Positions 18,632-29,347 of a stretch of 64,000 nt of DNA are shown here, in pieces; position 1 is the stretch's first letter, and the number at the start of each line of letters is the position of its first letter. The position numbers and the translations under genes were made by a program. The notes under the pieces are model-generated. The model saw only the letters and a program-made list of their open reading frames with translations, made no database searches and was not told the origin of the DNA. Source of the stretch: JAMXLO01 sp963791495 (GTDB lineage Bacteria; Pseudomonadota; Alphaproteobacteria; Acetobacterales; Acetobacteraceae); the NCBI GenBank assembly GCA_963791495.1, contig CAWBST010000023.1, positions 62,001-126,000 on the forward strand. The letters are read 5' to 3'.

Positions 18632-18969
18632 TGCCCCACGACGACCTGTTCGAGGTCGAGGAACTGGAGCGCGCTGCGGAGTGGCGGTTGCGCAAGGTGG
18701 ACGTGGATCCGACGGATGCCACCAGCCGTGCCGCGGCCGTACGGCTGGAGGTCCTGGCCGGCGATGTGCGGCGAATGCGCGACTCGCCGCTGTTCCGCGA
18801 GTACATTGCGATCTGCAACTGGCTGGGCGAGTCGGACGGGATCGTCGACTTCATGGACGTGGCGAACGACTACCGAGCCAGGATCGGTGTCGATCGTTCG
18901 CCCGAGAACGGCGAGGCCTACCTGCGCGCTCTGATCGATCTGGCGAAGCAGACGTTCGGTGCGGGGTGA
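18631..18969 (+). CDS. Small conserved acidic protein, unknown
   Basis: A 112-residue hypothetical protein. The ATG overlaps the stop of the TPP enzyme by one base, which decides the start. The sequence is rich in charged helices (LFEVEELERAAEWRLRKVDV, SRAAAVRLEVLAGDVRRM) with no membrane segment or cysteines beyond one. No known domain is recognised. Its coupling to the TPP gene suggests a partner or stability function for that enzyme (inference). Confidence 0.75.
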   Translation: MPHDDLFEVEELERAAEWRLRKVDVDPTDATSRAAAVRLEVLAGDVRRMRDSPLFREYIAICNWLGESDGIVDFMDVANDYRARIGVDRSPENGEAYLRALIDLAKQTFGAG

Positions 18970-18977
18970 AGCGAGCC

Positions 18978-19236
18978 CTGTCATTGCGAGGTCCGCACCG
19001 GCCGTTCGGCCGACGCCGACTGGATGAAACTGGCGCTGCGTCGATGTTCACCTCGCCCACGCAGTGGGAGAGGTCGGCGCGTAGCGCCGGGTGAGGGTAT
19101 TCCCCCGCGCGCAGCACCCTCACCCGCCGCGCGGAGCGCTGCGACCCCGGATCAAGTCCGGGGCAGGCTCTCTCCCGGTCGATGACGTGCAGAGTTTCTT
19201 GCTTCGTCGCTACGCTCCCCGCAATGACAACTGGAT
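18978..19236. repeat. Mosaic of intergenic repeats
   Basis: It starts with ctgtcattgcgaggtcc and tggatgaaactggcgctg (18978-19040), shared with 37627-37690. In the middle is a stretch typical of 'cctcaccc' style repeats around 19085-19165. It ends with an inverted copy (cttcgtcgctacgctccc, then gcaatgacaa) at 19200-19231 that also encodes the C-terminus of the isochorismatase-like gene. No gene is seen between 18970 and 19209. Confidence 0.6.
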
Positions 19237-19863
19237 TTCGCGCACCAGCTCATCCGTCGTGACCTGCCGGCAATAACCTCGGTTGTTGCGTAACGCCCAC
19301 TCGTGTCGTTCGGCACTCAGCGTGGCGCAGGCATCGATGGGAACCGTCACCAGGTAACCCAGATCGCACGCATCGCGCACCGCCGAATCGATGCACTGAT
19401 CGGTCAACACCCCTGCAATCATCAGCGACCGGACGCCAAGGTTGCGCAGCACGTAGTCGATATTGGTAGAGATGAACACCGACGACGACGTCTTCGGCAG
19501 CACAATCTCGTCCTCAGCCGGAGCGATCGCCTCCAGCACCATCGCATCCGGTGAGCCGCGAGGCACGAACAGTCCGCTGATCTTGTAGTCCAGACTGAGA
19601 TCGCGCCCGTCGCGCGTCAGCGCCTCGATCACGGTGTACATCACCTCGATGCCCACATGCCGGCACGCCGACTGCAGCCGCTGCATGTTCGGCAGCGCCG
19701 TCTCGCGCATCACCCGAAAGAAGTAACCATAGCGCGCATCAAGCTCGGCCGCGCCCATTCCGGCGTATTCGCCGCCGTCAGGCCGTGCGTTGTAGTTCTG
19801 CACATCGACGAACAGCAGCGCGGCATGAGCCGGATCGATCGGCACCTCGCGGCTCAAAGTCAC
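19210..19863 (-). CDS. Isochorismatase-family cysteine hydrolase
   Basis: A 217-residue cysteine hydrolase. The catalytic Asp lies in ALLFVDVQNYNARP and the nucleophile in IAGVLTDQCIDSAVRDACDL, with the cis-peptide region between. The family includes N-carbamoylsarcosine amidase, ureidoacrylate hydrolase and nicotinamidase. The gene overlaps the upstream N-formylglutamate amidohydrolase gene by four bases (ATGA). The pairing suggests a route for degrading an N-acyl or amide-bonded amino-acid derivative (inference). Its last codons run into a TCATTGCGAGG-type repeat copy. Confidence 0.88.
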   Translation of the reverse strand: MTLSREVPIDPAHAALLFVDVQNYNARPDGGEYAGMGAAELDARYGYFFRVMRETALPNMQRLQSACRHVGIEVMYTVIEALTRDGRDLSLDYKISGLFVPRGSPDAMVLEAIAPAEDEIVLPKTSSSVFISTNIDYVLRNLGVRSLMIAGVLTDQCIDSAVRDACDLGYLVTVPIDACATLSAERHEWALRNNRGYCRQVTTDELVREIQLSLRGA

Positions 19864-20624
19864 GGAAGGCGCTCGATCGCCGCCGGCAGAAGGCGCTCGA
19901 ACCGCGCCGCCCAGGCGGCCTGGCCCGCCACATCTGCAATCAGGTCCTGGCGGATCTCGATCTCCACATGCGGCAGTCCGCGCCGTTCGGCGTGCACCGG
20001 AACCGTGTAGTCGGTGACATCGCTCACCGCATACGGTGCGTTGTCGCCCACCGTCAGATCGCCCTCGGCGCGCAACAGCTCCAGCATGATATCGGCCAGA
20101 CGAGCGTCGCGGTTGTACAGCACGCCAACCTGCATCGCCCGCGACTCGCCCTTGAACACCGGCGTGAAGCTGTGCATCGCGACGAACACGATGCGCCGCG
20201 CAGCCGCCTGGCGCTCATCGAGAAGGGCGCGGATGCGCGCGTGATACGGATCGAATACCGCCTGACGACGCACCGCACGCTGCTCGGCGGACAAGCCGAG
20301 GTTCCCCGGTATCGGGGTCGTCTCGCTTATCTCGGGTATCGAACTGGGCACCGATGGGTCGCGATTGCAGTCGATCACCAGGCGCGAATAGGTCTGCAGC
20401 ACCGCAGTGGCATCGAGTGCCGCAGACAGACGGTCGGTGACTCCGGCGATGCCGATGTCCCAGGCGATATGCCGCTCCAGTTCGCTATCGAGCAGTCCAA
20501 GCCGCCCCAGTGAGGCCGGGATCATGCGACCGGCGTGGTCGGCGGCCAGCAGCAGGTCCGATTGGCCGTCCGCACGCAGCACGCGCACGGGGGATGGTTC
20601 GTCCGGTGACAGCAATTCCATCAT
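19860..20624 (-). CDS. N-formylglutamate amidohydrolase family protein
   Basis: A 254-residue hydrolase. The metal-site segments of the family are visible: LLLAADHAGRMIPASLG, HIAWDIGIAGV, LVIDCNRDPS and FVAMHSFTPVF. The reference reaction releases formate from N-formyl-L-glutamate in histidine breakdown, but many relatives act on other N-acyl amino acids. The ATG pair at 20624/20621 has no good ribosome site and begins exactly where a truncated alpha/beta-hydrolase gene breaks off, so its expression signals may come from that remnant. It overlaps the isochorismatase-like gene by 4 bp. Confidence 0.87.
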   Translation of the reverse strand: MMELLSPDEPSPVRVLRADGQSDLLLAADHAGRMIPASLGRLGLLDSELERHIAWDIGIAGVTDRLSAALDATAVLQTYSRLVIDCNRDPSVPSSIPEISETTPIPGNLGLSAEQRAVRRQAVFDPYHARIRALLDERQAAARRIVFVAMHSFTPVFKGESRAMQVGVLYNRDARLADIMLELLRAEGDLTVGDNAPYAVSDVTDYTVPVHAERRGLPHVEIEIRQDLIADVAGQAAWAARFERLLPAAIERLP

Positions 20625-20627
20625 TTG

Positions 20628-20844
20628 TGACGTCGGCGATGATGGCGTTGTGTGGATCGGCGGGATCGATTTTCCCCGCTATTCGGCCGACGAGTTTTTC
20701 GTATTGTCCGACGTTGCCGAAAGAACGACCTTCAAAGGTCGGCGCCTCGATGCGCGCAATTGTTATCTTGGTAATGCGTGCCTGTGCCATTTGAAAGGTT
20801 GCCAGCAGAGCGGTACATATGCCTGCTGATAGTGTGAACTTCAT
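20628..20844 (-). pseudogene. N-terminal stub of a secreted alpha/beta-hydrolase-domain protein
   Basis: The stub encodes a signal peptide (MKFTLSAGICTALLATFQMA) followed by ITKITIARIEAPTFEGRSFG and YEKLVGRIAGKIDPADPHNA. This is the start of the large secreted Abhydrolase_10-type proteins, which are normally several hundred residues long. After about 73 residues the homology stops just before the start codon of the amidohydrolase gene. The frame continues into nonsense until 20485. The gene has therefore lost nearly all of its coding sequence by deletion. Confidence 0.72.
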
Positions 20845-20890
20845 GTCCCCCTCCCGCCGCAGACAGGGTTGGTGACCGGATCACCCCTTC

Positions 20891-21442
20891 TCAAGCGTTT
20901 CCGGTGGTATCCCCCTTGCTAACCCTTTGGGCGGGCCGATGCACCCACCATTCCGCCTGGGATCCGCGCAATTCCACCATCCCCTCACGCACTGCCCCAA
21001 GCTTCTCCGCCACGCGCTTGGAGCGGACATTGTCAGGTCGGATGAAGCTCGCCAACCGCTCCACTCCCAGCGTGGCAAAGGCCCAATCGCGGGCGGCGCG
21101 CGCAGCCTCCGTGGCTATGCCACGGCCCCAGTACGGCTGATCGAGCGAGTAGCCCAACTCCGGCTCCGGCCATTCCAGTGGATGGAGCACGCCGGCCCAG
21201 CCGGCGAAGCTACCGCCGTGGTCGACCGCGAACACGCCGTAGCCGCGAAGCGCCCATTGGCCCAGCATCCGCTCCATCAATCCCCACGCCTGCTCCCGGT
21301 TCAGGAGTGTCCCGTCGCCGAGGAACCGGCGCACCTCCGGGTTTGCCTGCATCGCCGCGAGGGCATCGATGTCGTCGGAGCGGGCCGCCCGCAACAACAG
21401 CCGATCGGTGCGCAGCGTCGGTATCTCGAATGTCGTACTCAT
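20891..21442 (-). CDS. GNAT-family N-acetyltransferase (RimJ/RimL type)
   Basis: 183 residues from the ATG at 21442. The frame continues upstream over selA but that part is a shadow. The opening FEIPTLRTDRLLLRAARSDD and the acetyl-CoA loop PELGYSLDQPYWGRGIATEA are classic for the RimJ/RimL subgroup, as is SFIRPDNVRSKRVAEKLGAV. It would acetylate a protein N-terminus, an amino group of a small molecule or an antibiotic; the substrate is unknown. It diverges from selA with only 21 bp between start codons. Confidence 0.9.
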   Translation of the reverse strand: MSTTFEIPTLRTDRLLLRAARSDDIDALAAMQANPEVRRFLGDGTLLNREQAWGLMERMLGQWALRGYGVFAVDHGGSFAGWAGVLHPLEWPEPELGYSLDQPYWGRGIATEAARAARDWAFATLGVERLASFIRPDNVRSKRVAEKLGAVREGMVELRGSQAEWWVHRPAQRVSKGDTTGNA

Positions 21443-21463
21443 GCGCCTTAGCATGGCGCCGTC

Positions 21464-22834
21464 ATGCCGGATTCCGCCAGCCCGTTGCCCTCGCTCGACG
21501 CATTGCTGCGCACGTCGGAGGCGGATGCGCTGACCGCACGCTTCGGTCGGACAGCCACCGCCGCCGCGCTGCGTGCCGAACTGGCCGCCTGCCGTGCCGC
21601 CCGCAGGTTCCCGACGCTGCCGGCTGCCATTCTGGATACAGCCGCTGATGCGTTGGCACGACGATTTGCTGTCTCGCAGCGGCCGGTGTTCAACATGACC
21701 GGCACCGTGCTGCACACCAATCTCGGCCGCGCGCCATTGCCTCAGGCTGCTGCCGCGGCCGCCGCAGAGGCGTTCGCCTCCGCAACCACGCTGGAATTCG
21801 ACCTGGCCACCGGCGGGCGCGGTGAGCGCGACGAGCATGTCGCCCGCCTGTTGCGGCAGATCACCGGCGCCGAGGCCGCCACTGTGGTCAACAACAACGC
21901 CGCGGCGGTGCTGTTGATCTTGAACACACTGGCGCTCGGACGCGAGGTGCCGGTCTCCCGCGGCGAACTGATCGAGATCGGCGGCGCGTTCCGCATCCCG
22001 GAGATCATGGCACGCGCAGGGGCAGTTCTGCGCGAGGTCGGCACCACCAACCGCACTCACTCACGCGACTTCAGCGCAGCGATCGGACCGGAGACGGCGC
22101 TGCTGATGCGGGTGCACCAGGCGAATTACGCAATTGCCGGCTTCACCGCTGCGGTGCCGCCGGCGGAACTGGCGGCAATCGCCCATGCCGCAGGGTTGCC
22201 GATGGTAGAGGATCTGGGGAGCGGCAGCCTCGTCGACCTGGCCACCTGGGGGCTGCCACACGAGCCGATGCCCCAAGAGTCGCTGGCGGCTGGTGCGGAT
22301 CTCGTAAGCTTCTCCGGCGACAAGCTGCTCGGCGGCCCGCAGGCTGGGCTGGTGGTCGGTCGCAGAGAGTTGATTGCACGCATCAACGCCAATCCGCTGA
22401 AGCGCGCGCTGCGCCTGGACAAGGCCCGGCTGGCGGCCTTGGAGCAGGTTCTGCTGCTCTATTTGAACCCGGATCGACTGGCGGCGGAGTTGCCAACCCT
22501 CCGGTTGCTGATCCGGCCGCCCGAGGCGATCCGGGCCACCGCCGACCGCGTGGCGGTTGCGGTGCGCTCGCTGTGGCCGCAGCGACCGGTCACCGTCGAA
22601 CCGTGCCGCAGCCAGATCGGCTCCGGCGCATTGCCGGTGGACCTGCTGTCGTCACACGCCGTCACCGTCGGCGGCAGGGCGCTGGAGTCGCTGTCGGCGT
22701 GGCTGCGTGGGCTGCCGCGGCCGGTGATTGGCCGGCTCGCGGAAGGCCGCCTCTGGCTCGACTGTCGCTGCCTGGAGCCGGCCGACGAGGCAGCGTTTAT
22801 TGCCCAGTTGCGGGCGCCGACTGATACTCGCTGA
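21464..22834 (+). CDS. selA: L-seryl-tRNA(Sec) selenium transferase
   Basis: A 456-residue SelA, which converts seryl-tRNA(Sec) to selenocysteyl-tRNA(Sec) with selenophosphate. The PLP-lysine motif is SFSGDKLLGGPQAG, with the lysine near residue 287. The N-terminal MTGTVLHTNLGRAPLP, the loop VVNNNAAAVLLILNTLA and EVGTTNRTHSRDF are all hallmark SelA segments. The gene ends with TGA at 22832-22834, one base before the tRNA-Sec gene. selB and selD are not in the window, nor is an obvious selenoprotein gene. Confidence 0.97.
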   Translation: MPDSASPLPSLDALLRTSEADALTARFGRTATAAALRAELAACRAARRFPTLPAAILDTAADALARRFAVSQRPVFNMTGTVLHTNLGRAPLPQAAAAAAAEAFASATTLEFDLATGGRGERDEHVARLLRQITGAEAATVVNNNAAAVLLILNTLALGREVPVSRGELIEIGGAFRIPEIMARAGAVLREVGTTNRTHSRDFSAAIGPETALLMRVHQANYAIAGFTAAVPPAELAAIAHAAGLPMVEDLGSGSLVDLATWGLPHEPMPQESLAAGADLVSFSGDKLLGGPQAGLVVGRRELIARINANPLKRALRLDKARLAALEQVLLLYLNPDRLAAELPTLRLLIRPPEAIRATADRVAVAVRSLWPQRPVTVEPCRSQIGSGALPVDLLSSHAVTVGGRALESLSAWLRGLPRPVIGRLAEGRLWLDCRCLEPADEAAFIAQLRAPTDTR

Positions 22835-22835
22835 C

Positions 22836-22928
22836 GGAAGAGAAGCGGCTCCGGTGGGCCGGCCGGCCTTCAAAGCCGGTTGGGGCTGCTCGGCGGCTCC
22901 GGGTAGGTTCAACTCCTACTCTCTTCCG
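22836..22928 (+). tRNA. selC: tRNA-Sec, anticodon UCA
   Basis: All selenocysteine-tRNA features can be folded by eye. There is an 8-bp acceptor stem (GGAAGAGA with TCTCTTCC), a D-stem GGCTC/GGGCC with loop CGGT, and an anticodon stem CCGGC/GCCGG around loop CTTCAAA (TCA at 22870-22872). The long variable arm is GGGGCTGC/GCGGCTCC. A 5-bp T stem, GTAGG/CCTAC, encloses TTCAACT. The 8+5 acceptor/T arrangement and long variable arm distinguish it from other tRNAs. CCA is not encoded (CCG follows the discriminator G). It starts one base after the selA stop codon. Confidence 0.96.
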
Positions 22929-23103
22929 CCGGTGTGTCCTGCCTGCCCTCGCTGTTGCTCGGCGGCAACACTGTGCCCAAAAACCTTTGCCCCCCCTCGC
23001 TTTAACGACCGTCGTTGGGTTATGGTTGGTCGATCGAAAGGGCGTCTAATGCGCTCAATGGTAACCGCGCGGCTCTGGCGTCGGTAGAACGAGGAGAAAG
23101 CAA

Positions 23104-24285
23104 ATGCAGCTTCGGAGTGCACTCCTGGCAGCCACTGTGTTGGCCACGCCCATCGCGGCGAGTGCGCAGCCGGTTACTGGTCTTTATGTCGGCGGTGGCG
23201 TCGGCGTGAACATCACGCAGCAGACAAACATCAACGGCACCAGTTTGGGGGTGCCAGCCCTTCTAGGGGGGTTCGCGAGCACCAACGGCAACATCAATGG
23301 CAGCACCGGCTTCGCTGGTGTGCTCTCTGTCGGCTGGGGCTTTGGAAATGGGCTTCGCGCCGAAATTGAAGGAAACTACCGCAACAACAATGGCGAGGGT
23401 TTTTCTAACGGCACCGTTACCCGTTTCGGCGCTACTGGCAGTACCCACGATCAGAAGTACGGTGGCATGTTCAATGTGCTGTACGACTTCAATGGAATGA
23501 CGCCGTGGTTCGTGCCATACCTGGGTGTCGGCGCTGGTTACCTCGCGGTTAACGAGAACCTCCACGCGAACAACACATTTGGGTTCACTGTGCCGGGCGC
23601 TGCGTTGGGCGTAGCGGCCGATCAAACGTTCGGCCCAGGGACTGCTAGAACGACGGCCAACGGCACAAAGGGAGCTTTCGCTTACCAGGCAATCATCGGC
23701 GCCGCCATCCCGTTGACCACGATGGTGCCGGGTCTGGCATTTACGGCCGAGTATCGTTTCCTCGGTACGACGGGGAACCGTTCCTATAACGGCCATGCGG
23801 TCGCGTTCAACACAGCCGGCCAAGGCTTCGCGACGCCAGCCTCGATCAGATTGGGTGAGAGCTACAACCACTCGATCCTGCTCGGCCTGCGCTACAACTT
23901 CGGCCAAGCGCCGCCGCCGCCTCCGGCTCCGGCGCCGGTTCCGGCGCAGGCGCCGGCTCGCTCCTACCTGGTGTTCTTCGATTGGGACAAGGCGACGCTC
24001 ACCGATCGCGCACGCCAGATCATCAGGGAAGCGGCCGACAACTCGACCAAGGTCCAGTACACGCGGATCGAGGTGAACGGCTACACCGATACCTCCGGCA
24101 CGCCCAAGTACAACCAGGGTCTGTCGGTCCGCCGCGCCCGCGCGGTGCAGGCGGAACTGGTCAAGGACGGCGTGCCGGCGAACGCGATCACGATCCAGGG
24201 CTTCGGCGACACGCATCTGCTGGTGCCGACCGGCCCCGGCGTCCGCGAGCCGCAGAACCGCCGCGTCGAGATCATCATCCGCTGA
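23104..24285 (+). CDS. OmpA-family outer-membrane protein (first of a tandem pair)
   Basis: 393 residues: a signal peptide cleaved near ASAQP, then an eight-strand-type beta-barrel (about residues 20-265) with alternating aromatic strands such as GFGNGLRAEIEGNYR and FTAEYRFLGTTGNRSY. A proline-rich linker (APPPPPAPAPVPAQAPA) leads to an OmpA C-terminal peptidoglycan-binding domain with GYTDTSGTPKYNQGLSVRRA and EPQNRRVEIII. A strong aggag ribosome site precedes the ATG. It probably anchors the outer membrane to the wall. A paralogue follows after a terminator. Confidence 0.93.
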   Translation: MQLRSALLAATVLATPIAASAQPVTGLYVGGGVGVNITQQTNINGTSLGVPALLGGFASTNGNINGSTGFAGVLSVGWGFGNGLRAEIEGNYRNNNGEGFSNGTVTRFGATGSTHDQKYGGMFNVLYDFNGMTPWFVPYLGVGAGYLAVNENLHANNTFGFTVPGAALGVAADQTFGPGTARTTANGTKGAFAYQAIIGAAIPLTTMVPGLAFTAEYRFLGTTGNRSYNGHAVAFNTAGQGFATPASIRLGESYNHSILLGLRYNFGQAPPPPPAPAPVPAQAPARSYLVFFDWDKATLTDRARQIIREAADNSTKVQYTRIEVNGYTDTSGTPKYNQGLSVRRARAVQAELVKDGVPANAITIQGFGDTHLLVPTGPGVREPQNRRVEIIIR

Positions 24286-24314
24286 TCTCTCGCGGGACTA
24301 CGTCGACAAGGATT

Positions 24315-24338
24315 GGGGCGCCGCGAGGCGCCCCTTTT
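24315..24338 (+). terminator. Rho-independent terminator after the first OmpA gene
   Basis: A perfect 8-bp stem GGGGCGCC/GGCGCCCC with a GCGA tetraloop followed by TTTT. It lies 29 bp after the stop codon and 28 bp before the second OmpA gene, so the two copies may be separate or attenuated transcription units. Confidence 0.85.
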
Positions 24339-24365
24339 CGTCCTGGCCTGAAGAGGATCCGAGGC

Positions 24366-25421
24366 ATGCGATTTCGCACCCTGTCGCTGGCGATGGCTCT
24401 TCTCGCCGCGCCCTTTGCCGTCCAGGCGCAACCGTTCCAGGGGATCTATATCGGCGCCGGCGCCGGCTACAATCTGCCCGTCGACATCGGTGCGACAACC
24501 AACCTCGTGCTGCCATCCACGTCGACCAATCTGAAGACCACCGGCGGCTTCGTCGGGCTGGCGAGCGTCGGCTATGGGCTTGGCAACGGAATGCGGTTCG
24601 AGATCGAAGGCAACTACCGCCGAGGCAACATCAACGGCGCGACCGGACCCTTCGTCACCGATGCCACTGGTAAATTGCAGACCTATGCAGTCATGGCCAA
24701 CGCGCTGTTCGACATGGACATCCGCATGCCGTGGCTCTACCCCTACATCGGCGGCGGTGTTGGCTATGCTTGGACAAATCTGGGCAATGTCATCCTGAGC
24801 GGGCCGGCCACGCCGTTCGGTGCGACCGTGAACAGCACAAAGGGCAACTTCGCATTTCAGGCAATCGGCGGCCTGTCATTCCCGATGCCACGTGTCCCAG
24901 GCCTGTCGCTGACGACCGAGTACCGCTTCTTCGGAGTGCCTGGCAACGAGACTTTCGCGGTCTCAACAGGCAACGAGATAAAGCTCCGTGGCCAATACAA
25001 CCACAGTTTCCTGCTCGGTGTCCGCTATGCCTTCAATGTCTCGCCCCCAACTCCGCTGACGCTCGACACGGTGGGTCCGGCGCCGGCCGCTGCGCGCTCC
25101 TACATGGTGTTCTTCGACTGGGACAAGGCGACACTGACCGATCGCGCGCGGCAGATCGTCAAGGACGCGGCCGACAATTCAACGCATGTCCAGTACACGC
25201 GCATCGAGGTGAACGGCTACACCGACACGTCGGGCACACATCAATATAATCAGGGCCTGTCGGTTCGTCGCGCACGCGCGGTGCAGGCCGAGCTGGTCAA
25301 GGACGGCGTGCCGCAAGATGCCATCACCATCCAGGGTCTCGGCGATACGCATCTGCTGGTGCAGACTGGGCCGGGTGTGCGCGAACCGCAGAATCGCCGC
25401 GTCGAGATCGTCATCCACTGA
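24366..25421 (+). CDS. OmpA-family outer-membrane protein (second of a tandem pair)
   Basis: 351 residues with the same layout as the preceding gene: a signal peptide (MRFRTLSLAMALLAAPFAV), a barrel beginning FQGIYIGAGAGYNLPVDIG, a linker TPLTLDTVGPAPAAARS and an OmpA domain containing FFDWDKATLTDRARQIVKDA and GYTDTSGTHQYNQGLSVRRA. The C-terminal domains of the two paralogues are nearly identical in protein and close in DNA, whereas the barrels have diverged, a sign of tandem duplication with domain-level constraint. The ATG at 24366 follows gagg; a longer frame upstream runs into the first copy. Confidence 0.93.
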   Translation: MRFRTLSLAMALLAAPFAVQAQPFQGIYIGAGAGYNLPVDIGATTNLVLPSTSTNLKTTGGFVGLASVGYGLGNGMRFEIEGNYRRGNINGATGPFVTDATGKLQTYAVMANALFDMDIRMPWLYPYIGGGVGYAWTNLGNVILSGPATPFGATVNSTKGNFAFQAIGGLSFPMPRVPGLSLTTEYRFFGVPGNETFAVSTGNEIKLRGQYNHSFLLGVRYAFNVSPPTPLTLDTVGPAPAAARSYMVFFDWDKATLTDRARQIVKDAADNSTHVQYTRIEVNGYTDTSGTHQYNQGLSVRRARAVQAELVKDGVPQDAITIQGLGDTHLLVQTGPGVREPQNRRVEIVIH

Positions 25422-25461
25422 CAGGACGTCGCCCTTGGCGGAGCGCGTCTCACACACCCGT

Positions 25462-25989
25462 ATGCGCGTCCTTGCGGCTCTGACGCTGCTTCTGGCCAGT
25501 TGCGCGCAACCGCTGCCGCCCGGCGAGGAAGGACGGCGCGAGGCCTCCATTCCAGCGGTGCCGCCGTTCATTCGGCACGTGCCGAATGAGATCGTCCGCA
25601 CCACCTGGACGTTCCGTTCCAGCGACGAAGAGTGTACCGCGATCGCAGCGGCGTCCGGCACATCGCTGCAGGTGACCGTCCGCCGCGATGCGCCAATCCG
25701 CCTCGTCGTCGCCCTCGCACCGGCGCCAACCCCGCGACCGGTGAACGCTCCGCTTCACTTCACCGGATCGGCCGGATCCTGGCAGGTCACCGCCCGTCGG
25801 ACCGCCGCCCGCCAGTTCACCGTTGCACTCGGGTCGGACGATATCGCGCTGAGCCGCATTCTGGTTCTGCTCAGCGGTGGGACGCTGGAGTTGGGACGTC
25901 CCCCCCAACCCATCGTGTCCCTGGCAATCAGTCCGTCCGATACGCAGGGACAGACTTGGTTCGACTGCGCGCGCGGGAAGATGCTATAG
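25462..25989 (+). CDS. Hypothetical lipoprotein
   Basis: A 175-residue predicted lipoprotein: MRVLAALTLLLASC gives a lipobox (LASC) at the N-terminus. The body has the look of a small beta-rich domain (TWTFRSSDEECTAIAAA, LQVTVRRDAPIRLVV, FTVALGSDDIALSRIL, TWFDCARGKML) with two further cysteines that may pair. No known domain is recognised. It follows the second OmpA gene by 40 bp and may be co-transcribed with it and the histidine kinase. Confidence 0.75.
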   Translation: MRVLAALTLLLASCAQPLPPGEEGRREASIPAVPPFIRHVPNEIVRTTWTFRSSDEECTAIAAASGTSLQVTVRRDAPIRLVVALAPAPTPRPVNAPLHFTGSAGSWQVTARRTAARQFTVALGSDDIALSRILVLLSGGTLELGRPPQPIVSLAISPSDTQGQTWFDCARGKML

Positions 25990-26079
25990 CGTAACGCGCG
26001 GAATGGTCGAGCGAGGCCGGATGAAACCATGTCGTAGGATTCCGCGACTACCTTGCCCACCTCCCTGACGGAGGTCGCG

Positions 26080-29338
<3,259 letters not shown>

Positions 29339-29347
29339 CGCCGCGGG

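Noticed and set aside
21443..22060. Extension of the acetyltransferase gene upstream across selA
   Set aside because: The GNAT domain begins at the ATG at 21442; upstream residues are antisense of selA.
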